A DNA stretch of 45,384 bases from Anaerolineaceae bacterium (GCA_007693385.1 REDR01000037.1:1-45384), one strand, 5' to 3'; numbered from the stretch's first letter, positions 1-8,076 are shown. Numbers and translations: made by a program. Notes: generated by a model from the sequence alone, not told the origin.

Positions 1-1
1 T

Positions 2-133
2 GACGGCTTCGACACGTTCGACATTCTCGACATCGTGAACGACGAAGACGGCAATCCGGCATGGTACGGTATCTTTCTGGGTGGCTGTGATCCGGTCTAC
101 GTGGACGCCAGTCTGGTAACACGCATCCGGTAA
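2..133 (+). CDS. 3' end of a secreted-protein paralogue (partial)
   Basis: This is the last 43 codons of a gene that begins before the window, open from base 2 to the TAA at 131-133. Its sequence, and about 30 bases beyond the stop, is identical to the end of the next gene (945-1076 and following), so the two are tandem paralogues or products of gene conversion. The visible part contains an acidic stretch that starts with the last residues of a DxNxDG-like loop (seen in full in the neighbour) and ends in VTRIR. No function can be given. The start and N-terminal domain are outside the window. Confidence 0.75.
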   Translation, partial: DGFDTFDILDIVNDEDGNPAWYGIFLGGCDPVYVDASLVTRIR

Positions 134-166
134 CGCCCGCGAAATTCCCCGCATAACACATCAATC

Positions 167-192
167 AGGGGGCACAGTACATTGTGCCCCCT
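167..192 (+). terminator. Hairpin after the partial gene, probable terminator
   Basis: A perfect 10-bp stem (167-176 with 183-192, AGGGGGCACA paired with TGTGCCCCCT) and a 6-base loop lie 34 bases after the stop codon. No long T-run follows, so it may be a weak terminator or an mRNA 3'-end stabiliser. The same hairpin follows the next gene at 1112-1137. Confidence 0.5.
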
Positions 193-270
193 ATCAATTA
201 CTGGATTTGCGCCCGCAATGTATGCACCTGCTCTTCGCTTCGCCTATTATTCAATTTTCTTTATAGTTTA

Positions 271-299
271 TTGACAATAATAGTCAAAGATAGTACGGT
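271..299 (+). promoter_or_regulatory. Putative sigma70-type promoter of the 242-aa secreted protein
   Basis: TTGACA (271-276) is followed after 17 bases by TACGGT (294-299). The -35 is consensus and the -10 is weak. The surroundings are AT-rich, and the start codon lies about 50 bases downstream at 348. Confidence 0.4.
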
Positions 300-347
300 C
301 TGTGGGTGCACTCTGTAGATAACGACAAACAATAAGGTAAAAAAACT

Positions 348-1076
348 ATGTATTCACGTATCTTTCGCTTACTGATTTTGACCACTTTCTTGATCTTCGC
401 GTTGATTTTATCCACTGCGCCGTCATTTGCTGAAGGAGATTCCGGAGGGCCGCCCGGGTTTGACCGTGAAGATGCGGACTTGACGTGCGAGCAATTGCTG
501 TCTGCGCCGGTTTCCAGCTTCGAGGGGCGCAATTATTTCGTTCAGTCCAACGGCGAAGATACCCTTCAAACTTTCATCTTCATCATCACGTTGCAGGCCG
601 ATGAGCGCATTGTGTTCCGGCTTAGTGGGACGGGCGGCGCTTTGGGCTCTCTATTCCCAGAGGTGGCCGATGTTCCGCTTCTGGTTGAGAATATTAGTGA
701 GATAACTCTCGAAAATCAGACGATCATTTTCAGCCCGAGAGCTAATGTCGATAGTGTTTACGGGGCACAGATAAGAGCATCCGGAGGTGTCACCATCGAA
801 GTTTTAGACTGTGGCTTCCCGCCTGCGTGCGCGAGAGGCTATCCGGTGCTGGGGCAGATCATGGTGACCGGCGATCTGGAAGGTTACGGCCAGCCGGGGC
901 AAGATCGCATCTCCGGCCTGAACGTGTTCAACGATGCCAACAATGACGGCTTCGACACGTTCGACATTCTCGACATCGTGAACGACGAAGACGGCAATCC
1001 GGCATGGTACGGTATCTTTCTGGGTGGCTGTGATCCGGTCTACGTGGACGCCAGTCTGGTAACACGCATCCGGTAA
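348..1076 (+). CDS. Secreted protein of unknown function, tandem paralogue
   Basis: This is a 242-aa exported protein. Residues 1-29 form a signal peptide: basic residues at the start, a long leucine/isoleucine core, and a likely cleavage after APSFA. No lipobox cysteine is present. The mature part is rich in acidic and small residues and looks like a beta-rich domain (about 40-150). A C-terminal part (about 180-242) holds a single DxNxDG acidic loop that could bind calcium, similar to but not matching a dockerin repeat. Its last 44 codons are identical in DNA to those of the gene ending at 133. A plausible promoter lies at 271-299. I do not recognise the family. An extracellular or wall-associated role is inferred from the signal peptide only. 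Confidence 0.75.
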   Translation: MYSRIFRLLILTTFLIFALILSTAPSFAEGDSGGPPGFDREDADLTCEQLLSAPVSSFEGRNYFVQSNGEDTLQTFIFIITLQADERIVFRLSGTGGALGSLFPEVADVPLLVENISEITLENQTIIFSPRANVDSVYGAQIRASGGVTIEVLDCGFPPACARGYPVLGQIMVTGDLEGYGQPGQDRISGLNVFNDANNDGFDTFDILDIVNDEDGNPAWYGIFLGGCDPVYVDASLVTRIR

Positions 1077-1111
1077 CGCCCGCGAAATTCCCCGCATAAC
1101 ACATCCCAATC

Positions 1112-1137
1112 AGGGGGCACAGTACATTGTGCCCCCT
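1112..1137 (+). terminator. Hairpin after the 242-aa gene, second copy
   Basis: The same perfect 10-bp stem (1112-1121 with 1128-1137) as at 167-192, here 35 bases after the TAA. It was carried along with the duplicated 3' end. There is no strong T-run. Confidence 0.5.
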
Positions 1138-1207
1138 ATGATATATTGTGCCCCTGCAAATCGTGGGATTTGCGCCCGCGTTGCATCGCGCCCGCGAATC
1201 ACGTCTG

Positions 1208-1236
1208 TTGACAGGCTGTGCGCCCTGTGTTATCTT
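1208..1236 (+). promoter_or_regulatory. Promoter of the cobalamin-riboswitch operon
   Basis: TTGACA (1208-1213), a 17-base spacer and TATCTT (1231-1236) form a near-consensus sigma70-type promoter. It lies about 30 bases upstream of the first base of the riboswitch fold, which is the expected position for a leader starting near 1243. Confidence 0.7.
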
Positions 1237-1265
1237 CTACTCATCTTTAACAACAGTACACACCT

Positions 1266-1427
1266 AAGGCGAAGGTGTAGACCGGCCCGGAAGTCGGCTA
1301 CACAATAGGGGAAGACCGGTGGCCGTTCACAGCGATTGTATCGCGGGTGGGCGGGAGTCCGGCGCTGTCGCGCAACGGTAATTGTACGGTGCAGAATGCC
1401 CCGCACAAAAGCCCGATTACCTGCCTT
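1266..1427 (+). ncRNA. Cobalamin (B12) riboswitch aptamer
   Basis: The leader carries the ordered conserved blocks of the cobalamin riboswitch: AGGGGAAGACCGGTGG near 1307-1322, then GGGAGTCCGGCGCTGTCGCG (B12-box region, about 1354-1373) with CAACGGTAAT, then AAGCCCGATTACCTGCC ending at 1425. The closing stem can form between GGCgaAGGT (1268-1276) and ACCTgCC (1419-1425). The element sits between a good promoter and an ABC operon of the type that imports corrinoids, and is followed by an intrinsic terminator at 1509-1531. By family knowledge, adenosylcobalamin or a related cobalamin binds it and lowers expression. A long reading frame running through this region is an artefact of the structured leader; the true protein start is 1621. 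Confidence 0.88.
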
Positions 1428-1508
1428 CGTTTTAGCTCGTACTTCACTCTCTTCGCGTCAAAAGGGGGGAACGAGCGTGCATGAACCAGTCTATTACACG
1501 ACATCTAT

Positions 1509-1531
1509 GCCCGCCCCGTTGCGGGCTTTTT
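1509..1531 (+). terminator. Riboswitch expression-platform terminator
   Basis: GCCCGC (1509-1514), a 6-base loop, GCGGGC (1521-1526) and TTTTT (1527-1531) form an intrinsic terminator between the aptamer and the ribosome-binding site of the binding-protein gene. This suggests control by premature termination. The competing antiterminator helix was not resolved by eye. Confidence 0.75.
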
Positions 1532-1620
1532 CGTCTGGCATGAATGGCGGGTTTGCGTCTTTTTGTCTCCTCTGGATGGCGTCTGTTTCGCGTCTACATA
1601 CCCAAAGGAGGGACTTACAG

Positions 1621-2823
1621 ATGCGTAAAATTTATCCGTTTCTACTGCTCAGCTTCATGGTGATGGCATTCGGCGTTTTCGCGCAGGACGAAGCGCCCAT
1701 CGCTAACCCACCCGCTTGCGTCGAGTCATTCGATGAAAGCGCCGACTACTTCCCCGATCAAGCCACATTCACCCATGCTGAAGGCGTCGAAGTGGCGTAC
1801 TTCAACCACTACAAAATCGTCACCGTGACCAACGCCTTCGCCGGTGCCGAACCGGTTGATTATGTGCTGGTGCAATGCGGCACGCCGACGCCGGACGACA
1901 TCCCCGACGCCGCGCAGGTCATCGAAGTGCCGGTCTCATCCGTTGCCATGCTCTCCACCACCCAGCTACCGCACCTGACCCTGCTCGATCTGCTGGATAC
2001 GCTGGTCGCGGTGGATAGCGGCATGTTCATCTACGATGAGACGGTGCGCGAACTGGTGGCCGATGGCACAGTAGCCGAGATCGGCGGCGGCGCGAACGTC
2101 AATATCGAGCTAGCGCTGGACATCGCGCCGGATGTCGTGTTCGCTTACGGCTTCAATCCCGACACCGACGCGCACCCGCTACTGATCGACTCCGGAATCT
2201 TCACCGCGCTCAACGGCGAACACCGCGAAGCCTCCCCATTGGGGCGGGCGGAATGGCTGAAGTTCACCGCGCTATTCTTCAACGCGGAAGCGGAGGCGGA
2301 GGCGGTGTTTGCCGAAATCGAAGCCCGCTATAACGCGCTGATTGATCTGGTGGCGGAAAACGTGCCGGAGGACGAGCGCGTGCTGGTCTTGCCCAACGCT
2401 TTCTCCCCGTTTACCGATGCATGGAGCATCCCCGGCAGTGAGACATACGCCGGATTCTTCCTGCAACATGCGGGCGCGGATGTGGTGCTAGCCGATGAAG
2501 TGACCGACGCCACCGACAGCGTATTGTTCGACTTTGAAGTGATTTACGATGCCGGATTAGACGCCGACGTGTGGTTCTTGAACGCTTTCGGCGTATTCAC
2601 CGAAGATGATCTGCTCGCGTTGGATGAGCGCTTCGCTGACTTCGCCGCGTTCCAGAATGGCCGCGTGTATAACAATGTCGGGCGCGTCAACGAGGCGGGC
2701 GGTACCGATTACTTTGAAGGTGGCGTCACCGCGCCGGATGTCATTCTGGCCGACTTCATCGCCATCCTGTACCCCGAATTGCTCCCTGACCACGAGCTGG
2801 TCTACTGGGTGCCGATTCGTTAG
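1621..2823 (+). CDS. ABC transporter substrate-binding protein, corrinoid/iron-complex type
   Basis: This 400-aa exported binding protein belongs to the class III (BtuF/FecB-like, Peripla_BP_2) family. Residues 1-21 are a signal peptide ending in FGVFAQ. There is no lipobox cysteine, so anchoring is not by the usual lipid. A conserved first lobe (about 90-180) and a second lobe (about 225-390, with the YDAGLDADVWFLNAF segment) are joined by a helical linker, as in this class. The ATG at 1621 is preceded eight bases upstream by AAAGGAGGG (1604-1612), a strong ribosome-binding site. It follows a cobalamin riboswitch and precedes a BtuC-type permease and ATPase, so a cobalamin or corrinoid ligand is the best inference. 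Family alone would also allow haem or iron-siderophore. Confidence 0.85.
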   Translation: MRKIYPFLLLSFMVMAFGVFAQDEAPIANPPACVESFDESADYFPDQATFTHAEGVEVAYFNHYKIVTVTNAFAGAEPVDYVLVQCGTPTPDDIPDAAQVIEVPVSSVAMLSTTQLPHLTLLDLLDTLVAVDSGMFIYDETVRELVADGTVAEIGGGANVNIELALDIAPDVVFAYGFNPDTDAHPLLIDSGIFTALNGEHREASPLGRAEWLKFTALFFNAEAEAEAVFAEIEARYNALIDLVAENVPEDERVLVLPNAFSPFTDAWSIPGSETYAGFFLQHAGADVVLADEVTDATDSVLFDFEVIYDAGLDADVWFLNAFGVFTEDDLLALDERFADFAAFQNGRVYNNVGRVNEAGGTDYFEGGVTAPDVILADFIAILYPELLPDHELVYWVPIR

Positions 2824-2874
2824 TTTATGGCTATTCGCGGAAGATAAAACTTCCGATTGAATATGCGGCGCTTG

Positions 2875-2900
2875 AGGGGCGGTGGTGATGCGCCGCCCCT
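2875..2900 (+). terminator. Hairpin between binding-protein and permease genes
   Basis: AGGGGCGG (2875-2882) pairs with CCGCCCCT (2893-2900) around a 10-base loop, 52 bases after the binding-protein stop. The run after it (GTCTT) is weak. It may attenuate transcription so that the binding protein is made in excess over the membrane parts, as is common for ABC importers (inference). Confidence 0.45.
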
Positions 2901-2923
2901 GTCTTAAAAAGATGATTCTTTGC

Positions 2924-3060
2924 TACCTTTTTTGAAGAAAGGGTCTCTCCTGCGGAGAGGGACTTCAAAGCATGGTTTTCTCCCCTTCTCCCAGCGTAGC
3001 GTTTGGGAGAAGGGGCCGGGGGATGAGGGCAAAAGGCGGCAAAATCTTTTGAAAATCAAT
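2924..3060. repeat. Interspersed repeat, copy A, with two nested hairpins
   Basis: The segment starts ACCTTTTTTGAAGAAAGGGTC, carries a CTCTCC-TGC-GGAGAG hairpin, then a perfect 12-bp hairpin (2982-2993 with 3004-3015, CCCCTTCTCCCA with TGGGAGAAGGGG), and ends in AAAATCTTTTGAAAATC. The 5' part and the CTTTTGAAA end recur at 45301-45384. It has no coding potential and splits the ABC operon between the binding protein and the permease. Confidence 0.6.
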
Positions 3061-3093
3061 AGATACCTTTAACGATGAAATGATGACTTGAAC

Positions 3094-4206
3094 ATGACTG
3101 CCTACCAGATTCCACGAAAACCCGCCCGCGATGACCGCGCCGAAACGCCCGCGCCGGATTTGCGGCTCGGCTTGCGCCCGTTGGCGTTGATCGGGCTGGG
3201 ATTGCTGGCCGTCGTGGTGTTTCTATTCAGCCTGTCGCTGGGATCGGTCAATATCACCCTGCACGATACATTGACCGTCCTGCTAGGCGGCGAGCCGGAA
3301 CGCGCATCGGCCACGCGCATCATTCACAATGTCCGCATCCCGCAGGCGATCACGGCGGCCTTCGCGGGCGCGGCGCTGGGAGTCAGCGGCCTGCTGATGC
3401 AGACGTTCTTCCGCAACCCGTTAGCCGGGCCGTTCGTGCTGGGCATCAGCTCCGGCGCGAGTCTCGGCGTGGCGCTGGTGATATTGGGCACGGGCGCTTT
3501 CAGCGTGCCGGTGATCGTCGGGTTGGGCGTGCGCGGCGATCTGGTGGTCGCTTTCGCGTCGAGCGTCGGCGCGGGATTGACGATGATGGCGGTGCTGTTC
3601 GTCGCCGGACGTGTCGGCAATAGCCTGACATTGTTGATTCTCGGCGTGATGTTCGGCTACCTGACCGGCGCGGTGGTCAGTCTGTTGCTGTATTTCAGCG
3701 TGCCGCAACAGGTGGACGCTTACGTGTCGTGGTCGTTTGGCACGTTCGGGCGCGTGACCACCGCCCAGCTTCACATCCTGATTCCGGCGGTGGTGGTCGG
3801 GCTGGGGCTGGCCGCCCTGCTGACCAAATCGCTGAACGCGCTATTGCTGGGCGAAGGATACGCCCGCAGTATGGGGTTGAATGTGCGGCTGGTGCGCTGG
3901 ACGGTGATCGCGGCGACGGGCATCTTAGCCGGAGTCGTGACCGCTTTCTGCGGGCCGGTGAGCTTCATCGGTATGGCGGTGCCGCATCTGTGCCGGAGCT
4001 TGCTGAATACATCCGACCACCGGATGCTTTTACCGGCCTGTGTGCTGATGGGGGCGGCGGTGGCGATGCTGGCCGGATTGATCGCCCGCGTGCCCGGCAG
4101 TCACATCATCCTGCCACTGAACGCCGTCACCGCGTTGATCGGCGCGCCGGTGGTCGTCTGGGTGATCCTGAAGCAGAATAACCTGAATAGGACATTTGCG
4201 CGATGA
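3094..4206 (+). CDS. btuC: ABC transporter permease, FecCD/BtuC family
   Basis: This 370-aa polytopic membrane protein should act as a homodimer and form the translocation path for a corrinoid-type substrate. A hydrophilic N-terminus of about 30 residues precedes roughly ten membrane segments. Family hallmarks are visible: NVRIPQAITAAFAGAALGVSG, QTFFRNPLAGPFVLGISSGAS, and FCGPVSFIGMAVPHLCR (the loop that contacts the ATPase), with LPLNAVTALIGAPVVVWVIL near the end. ATG 3094 is chosen; an in-frame TTG at 3088 is an alternative, and no strong ribosome-binding site is seen for either. The stop overlaps the ATPase start (ATGA at 4203-4206), so the two are translationally coupled. The gene symbol is inferred from the upstream B12 riboswitch. 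Confidence 0.85.
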   Translation: MTAYQIPRKPARDDRAETPAPDLRLGLRPLALIGLGLLAVVVFLFSLSLGSVNITLHDTLTVLLGGEPERASATRIIHNVRIPQAITAAFAGAALGVSGLLMQTFFRNPLAGPFVLGISSGASLGVALVILGTGAFSVPVIVGLGVRGDLVVAFASSVGAGLTMMAVLFVAGRVGNSLTLLILGVMFGYLTGAVVSLLLYFSVPQQVDAYVSWSFGTFGRVTTAQLHILIPAVVVGLGLAALLTKSLNALLLGEGYARSMGLNVRLVRWTVIAATGILAGVVTAFCGPVSFIGMAVPHLCRSLLNTSDHRMLLPACVLMGAAVAMLAGLIARVPGSHIILPLNAVTALIGAPVVVWVILKQNNLNRTFAR

Positions 4207-5267
4207 AAAAGGCGATCTTACAGGCCGACCAGCTAACAACCGGCTATGATGACGGCGTGCCCGTGTCGCATGGCCTGAACTTGACCTTACGGGCGGGTGA
4301 ATTGACCTGCTTGATCGGTCCGAACGGCGCGGGGAAATCGACACTGCTCCGCACGGTGGCCGGATTGCAAGCGCCGTTAAGCGGCGTGGCGCGGCTGACG
4401 GGGAAGGACGTGGCGCGATTATCGAACGGCGCGTTAGCCCGCCGCGTCAGTCTGGTGCTGACCGAGCGCCCGGAAGTCGGCTTGCTGAACGGTTACGCGC
4501 TGGTGGCGCTGGGGCGGCATCCGTACACCGACTGGTTAGGGCGGCTATCCGCGCATGATCTGGCGATGGTGCATTGGGCGGTGGCGGCGGTGGGCGCGGA
4601 CGACATCGCGCACAAGCCGTTGATCGAGATGAGCGACGGCCAGCGCCAGAAAATCATGATCGCCCGTGCGCTGGCGCAGGATACCGCGCTGATGATTTTG
4701 GACGAGCCAACCGCGTATTTAGACCTGCCGCGCCGCGTGGAGATCATGACCTTGTTGGCGCATCTGGCGCACCAGACCGGCCAGACGATCCTCGTCACCA
4801 CGCACGATTTAGACCTCGCGCTCCGCATGGCTGATAGCCTGTGGTTGATGTCGGCGGATGGCGCGGTGCAGGTCGGCGCACCGGAAGACCTCGTACTCAA
4901 CGGCGCGTTCGAGCGTGCCTTCCACAGTGAGGGCATCTGCTTTGATCCGCAGACCGGCACATTCCACACCGGCGCGGTACAGGTCGCCACCGTCACGCTG
5001 AACGGGACAGGACTCGGCTATACATGGACGCGCCGCGCCTTACAGCGCAAAGGCTGGCGGGTGATGGAATCCGTCGCGACGGGGGGCACACCCCATATAG
5101 AGGTTTGTCAGGATGGTGATAGCGTGCGCTGGACGGTGCGCTGTGGCCGTCAGGTGCGGATATGTCGCACGGTTGATGAGGCGGTGCGGGCGCTGGACGA
5201 CAGTCAGCGCGAGACGGTGGCCGACGAAACGACCAGTCCGGCGGCGTTAATCCGCGCTAACGGGTAA
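4203..5267 (+). CDS. btuD: ABC transporter ATPase, FecE/BtuD type with C-terminal extension
   Basis: This is the 354-aa ATP-hydrolysing subunit of the importer. Walker A is GPNGAGKS (39-46, Lys45), the signature is MSDGQRQK (143-150) instead of LSGGQ, Walker B is ALMILDEP (162-169), and the switch His is in TTHDLDLAL (His201). The usual Q-loop glutamine is not seen: the segment reads VSLVLTERPEVG (83-94). FecE-type ATPases are usually about 255-270 aa, and here about 95 extra residues (260-354) form a small domain with alternating beta-like segments. The 3' end overlaps the convergent histidine-kinase gene by 21 bases. Substrate is inferred from the upstream riboswitch. Confidence 0.87.
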   Translation: MKKAILQADQLTTGYDDGVPVSHGLNLTLRAGELTCLIGPNGAGKSTLLRTVAGLQAPLSGVARLTGKDVARLSNGALARRVSLVLTERPEVGLLNGYALVALGRHPYTDWLGRLSAHDLAMVHWAVAAVGADDIAHKPLIEMSDGQRQKIMIARALAQDTALMILDEPTAYLDLPRRVEIMTLLAHLAHQTGQTILVTTHDLDLALRMADSLWLMSADGAVQVGAPEDLVLNGAFERAFHSEGICFDPQTGTFHTGAVQVATVTLNGTGLGYTWTRRALQRKGWRVMESVATGGTPHIEVCQDGDSVRWTVRCGRQVRICRTVDEAVRALDDSQRETVADETTSPAALIRANG

Positions 5268-6383
5268 TTCCAGCCAGAACACCGAGCCGCCGTCCGGCGG
5301 GAAATCCGCGCCGACGCGCCCGCCCTGGATGGCGGTCACCTGCTTGACGATCCACAAACCGAGTCCGGTACTGCTCTCCGTGCCGGTAGGACGCGGCGTT
5401 AATTTGCCGAATTCGGTAAATAGCAGATGGCGCTCCTCCGGCGGGATGCCCGGTCCTTGATCGGCGACGCTGAAGCGGATCATATCGCCGGATGGCGTGG
5501 CGCAAATGCTGACCGTGCTCCCGGGTGGGCTATACTTTATCGCGTTACTAATCAGATTGCTGAGCGCCTGTTGCAGACGCGCCACGTCCGCGTGAACCAC
5601 GCCGTCTACATTGGTGATGTTCAGCGTGATCTGCTTCTTGTTGGCGACTGGCTCGTACTGGCGGGCGATCTGGCCGATGACTTCTCGCGCCACCACCGGC
5701 GCGAGTTCCACCGCCACTACGCCATTTTGATAAGCGGCTAGATCGAGAAAATCCTCGATGATGTCGTGCATGTGGTCGGCGGTCAATTTCATCATGTCCA
5801 GCACTTCCAGCGCTTCCGGCGCGTCGAACATCTCACGCAGGAGCGCCTCCGACATGCGAATGTTGGATAGCGGCGACTTGAGATCGTGCGACGCGATACG
5901 CAGGAGGCGGTCTTTCATGCGTTGCGCCGATTCTAATTCGACGATGGCGCGTTTGTTGATGTCCATGATCTTCTTCATCTTGAGCTGGGTATTCACCCGT
6001 GCGATGACCACATCCAGCGCGACTGGCTTGGTGATGTAGTCGTTCGCGCCGTGCCGTAGGCCGGTGGCGATGTCCTGACTCTGGTTCATGGCGGTGATGA
6101 GGATCACTGGCAGGTCTTCAAGGCGCTCGTCGCATCGTATCTGGCGCAAGACTTCAATACCGTTGACGCCCGGCATCATCACATCCAACAGAACGATGTC
6201 GAAGCTCTCATTGGCTAGTTTTTCCAGTGCTTCCGCGCCGTCGGTGACTTCGCTGATGTCGGCGTAATTGGCGAATAGTCGCCCCAACAGATGCCGGTTA
6301 TGCGGTTCATCATCCACAATTAAAATACGCGGACGACCGCCATAAAGCGCGACAATCGAATCGTGAGTATCTAAGCTCAACAT
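5247..6383 (-). CDS. Receiver-histidine kinase hybrid (REC-HisKA-HATPase)
   Basis: This 378-aa soluble signalling protein has an N-terminal receiver domain (about 18-135: Asp24/Asp25, phospho-acceptor Asp67 in LLDVMMPG, Thr97, Lys119), a short coiled linker (about 137-160), a HisKA domain with the H-box SHDLKSPLSN (His166), and an ATPase domain with N-box SNLISNAIKYSPP, G1 DQGPGIPPEE and G2 GLGLWIVKQ. It has no membrane segment or input sensor other than the receiver, so it probably sits inside a phosphorelay. A Met codon follows an upstream TTG; ATG 6383 is preceded by GGGAG six bases away. A promoter with TATACT is at 6432-6459. A paralogue with the same layout lies at 23049-24194. Confidence 0.9.
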   Translation of the reverse strand: MLSLDTHDSIVALYGGRPRILIVDDEPHNRHLLGRLFANYADISEVTDGAEALEKLANESFDIVLLDVMMPGVNGIEVLRQIRCDERLEDLPVILITAMNQSQDIATGLRHGANDYITKPVALDVVIARVNTQLKMKKIMDINKRAIVELESAQRMKDRLLRIASHDLKSPLSNIRMSEALLREMFDAPEALEVLDMMKLTADHMHDIIEDFLDLAAYQNGVVAVELAPVVAREVIGQIARQYEPVANKKQITLNITNVDGVVHADVARLQQALSNLISNAIKYSPPGSTVSICATPSGDMIRFSVADQGPGIPPEERHLLFTEFGKLTPRPTGTESSTGLGLWIVKQVTAIQGGRVGADFPPDGGSVFWLELPVSAD

Positions 6384-6431
6384 CAAAAGCTCCCGTCAAG
6401 ATAACTATAAAATCTCTGCCCCATCATATAT

Positions 6432-6459
6432 AGTATAGCCCAGATTAGCGTCGGATGAA
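6432..6459 (-). promoter_or_regulatory. Putative promoter of the receiver-kinase gene
   Basis: On the minus strand, TTCATC (6459-6454), a 16-base spacer and TATACT (6437-6432) lie about 50 bases before the start codon. The -10 is good and the -35 is weak. Confidence 0.35.
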
Positions 6460-6500
6460 CGTCACGAATCTTAATGCTAATAGTACAAAAGTAGCCAACA

Positions 6501-6527
6501 AAAAAGCCGCCCTATGCGACGGGCGGC
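6501..6527 (-). terminator. Intrinsic terminator of rho
   Basis: Read on the minus strand, GCCGCCC pairs with GGGCGGC (6521-6527 with 6506-6512) around an 8-base loop and is followed by a run of T. It lies about 70 bases after the rho stop codon. A further small palindrome (6546-6564) lies between. Read on the plus strand it also has T's (GGTTTTT), so it may work in both directions. Confidence 0.8.
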
Positions 6528-6594
6528 GGTTTTTGGCGGTGTACAGGCGTAGTCACGCTACGCCCGATTCGCGTCAGATTGTTATGTCGCCGTG

Positions 6595-7896
6595 TTATAG
6601 GCGTCCGTTGCCGCCCGGCAGAGAGTTGAGGAAATCTTCGTTCGTCTCGTATTGCCGGAAATTGTTCAGCAGTTGCTCGGTTGCCCCTATCGAGCCGGAC
6701 GGGTCGCTTTCGGCCAGATGTGACCACATGCGGCGCAGGGTATAAACGCGCTGGAGGATGTCCGGGCCGAGTAGCAGGTCTTCGCGGCGCGTCGATGATT
6801 GCTCGATGTCGAACGCGGGGAAGATGCGGCGCTCCTGTAGCTTACGGTTCAGGTGTAGCTCCATGTTGCCGGTGCCCTTGAATTCTTCATAGATCACATC
6901 GTCCATCTTACTGCCGGTATTCACCAGACAGGTGGCGATGATCGTCAGGCTACCGCCGTCTTCGACATTACGCGCCGCGCCGAAAAAGCGCTTGGGCGGT
7001 TGCACGGCGGAGGGGTCAATACCGCCGGTCAGCGTGCGGCCACTGGGCGGCACGACCAGATTATAAGCGCGGGCGAGCCGCGTGATGCTATCCAGCAGGA
7101 TGACCACATCGCGCCCGACTTCTACCAGACGCCGCGCCCGTTCCAGCGCCATTTCCGCGACTTTGACGTGTTGCTGTACCGGATCATCGAATGTTGAGGC
7201 GATCACTTCCGCATCCACCGAGCGATCCATGTCGGTGACTTCTTCGGGACGCTCGCCGATCAGCACCGTCATCAGATGCACGTCGGGATAATTGTAGCTG
7301 ATGGCGTTGGCGATGTCTTTTAACACGGTGGTTTTACCGGACTTGGGCGGGGAGACGATCAGCCCGCGCTGGCCTTTGCCGATAGGGGCGACCAGATTCA
7401 AGATGCGCGTGGATAAGACTCGCGGCGTCGTTTCCAGATCAAAGCGCTCTTGCGGGAAGATCGGCGTCAGGTCTTCAAAGTTGGGGCGTCGGCGGGCGTC
7501 TTCGGGGTTCAATCCGTTGACCGCATCCACGCGCAACAGGCCGTAATACTTCTCGTTATCCTTCGGTGGGCGCACCTGACCGATGACCATATCGCCGGTA
7601 CGCAGGCTAAAGCGCTTGACCTGCGACTGGCTCACGTAGATGTCATTCGGGCCGGGCATGTAAGTATCCGCCCGCAAAAAGCCGATCCCATCGTCCACGA
7701 CCTCCAGCACACCGCCGCGCAGTTTGTGGCCTCTGCTCTCGGCATCAGTCCGCAATAATTCGAGGATGAGTTCCTGCTTTTTCATGCGACTAAAACGCGA
7801 GACGCCAGCTTCACGGGCGATAGCGCGAATTTCTTCCAAGTTTTTTGTTTCTAAATGGGTAATGTCCATAGGTATCGCTAACGAAGCGGGATTCAC
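6595..7896 (-). CDS. rho: Transcription termination factor Rho
   Basis: This 433-aa RNA-dependent helicase forms a hexamer that terminates transcription. Its domains are complete: a Rho N-terminal helical domain (about 12-50, starting [17 protein letters not shown]), a cold-shock RNA-binding domain (about 58-135), and the RecA-like ATPase with Walker A SPPKSGKT, Walker [18 protein letters not shown], the segment [20 protein letters not shown], and the C-terminal [16 protein letters not shown] and RRIFPAFDI blocks. Length is normal. The GTG at 7896 is chosen because AAAGGAG lies 13 bases upstream; ATG 7869 ([10 protein letters not shown]) has no ribosome-binding site but gives a typical N-terminus. 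It has its own promoter (8077-8105) with a leader of about 170 bases, which would allow autoregulation as known for other rho genes. Confidence 0.97.
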   Translation of the reverse strand: MNPASLAIPMDITHLETKNLEEIRAIAREAGVSRFSRMKKQELILELLRTDAESRGHKLRGGVLEVVDDGIGFLRADTYMPGPNDIYVSQSQVKRFSLRTGDMVIGQVRPPKDNEKYYGLLRVDAVNGLNPEDARRRPNFEDLTPIFPQERFDLETTPRVLSTRILNLVAPIGKGQRGLIVSPPKSGKTTVLKDIANAISYNYPDVHLMTVLIGERPEEVTDMDRSVDAEVIASTFDDPVQQHVKVAEMALERARRLVEVGRDVVILLDSITRLARAYNLVVPPSGRTLTGGIDPSAVQPPKRFFGAARNVEDGGSLTIIATCLVNTGSKMDDVIYEEFKGTGNMELHLNRKLQERRIFPAFDIEQSSTRREDLLLGPDILQRVYTLRRMWSHLAESDPSGSIGATEQLLNNFRQYETNEDFLNSLPGGNGRL

Positions 7897-8076
7897 GCGG
7901 GCGCTCCGTCTCCTTTCCGTGTCAATTCGGTTGATTATGAATAAGCCTAGCGGCTTGATTTTGCATCGTCACTGAGCGTCCCATGCCAGACGGTCATCAT
8001 CCATTACGACTCTTGTAAAATCGGGGTCTGCTGTTCGTTGGCTGTTGGCTGAAGGTGTTTTGGGTCTATAATCGCA

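Noticed and set aside
1336-1620. Reading frame extending the binding protein 95 residues upstream
   Set aside because: It runs through the riboswitch and its terminator. The strong ribosome-binding site at 1604-1612 and the signal peptide start at 1621 set the true start.
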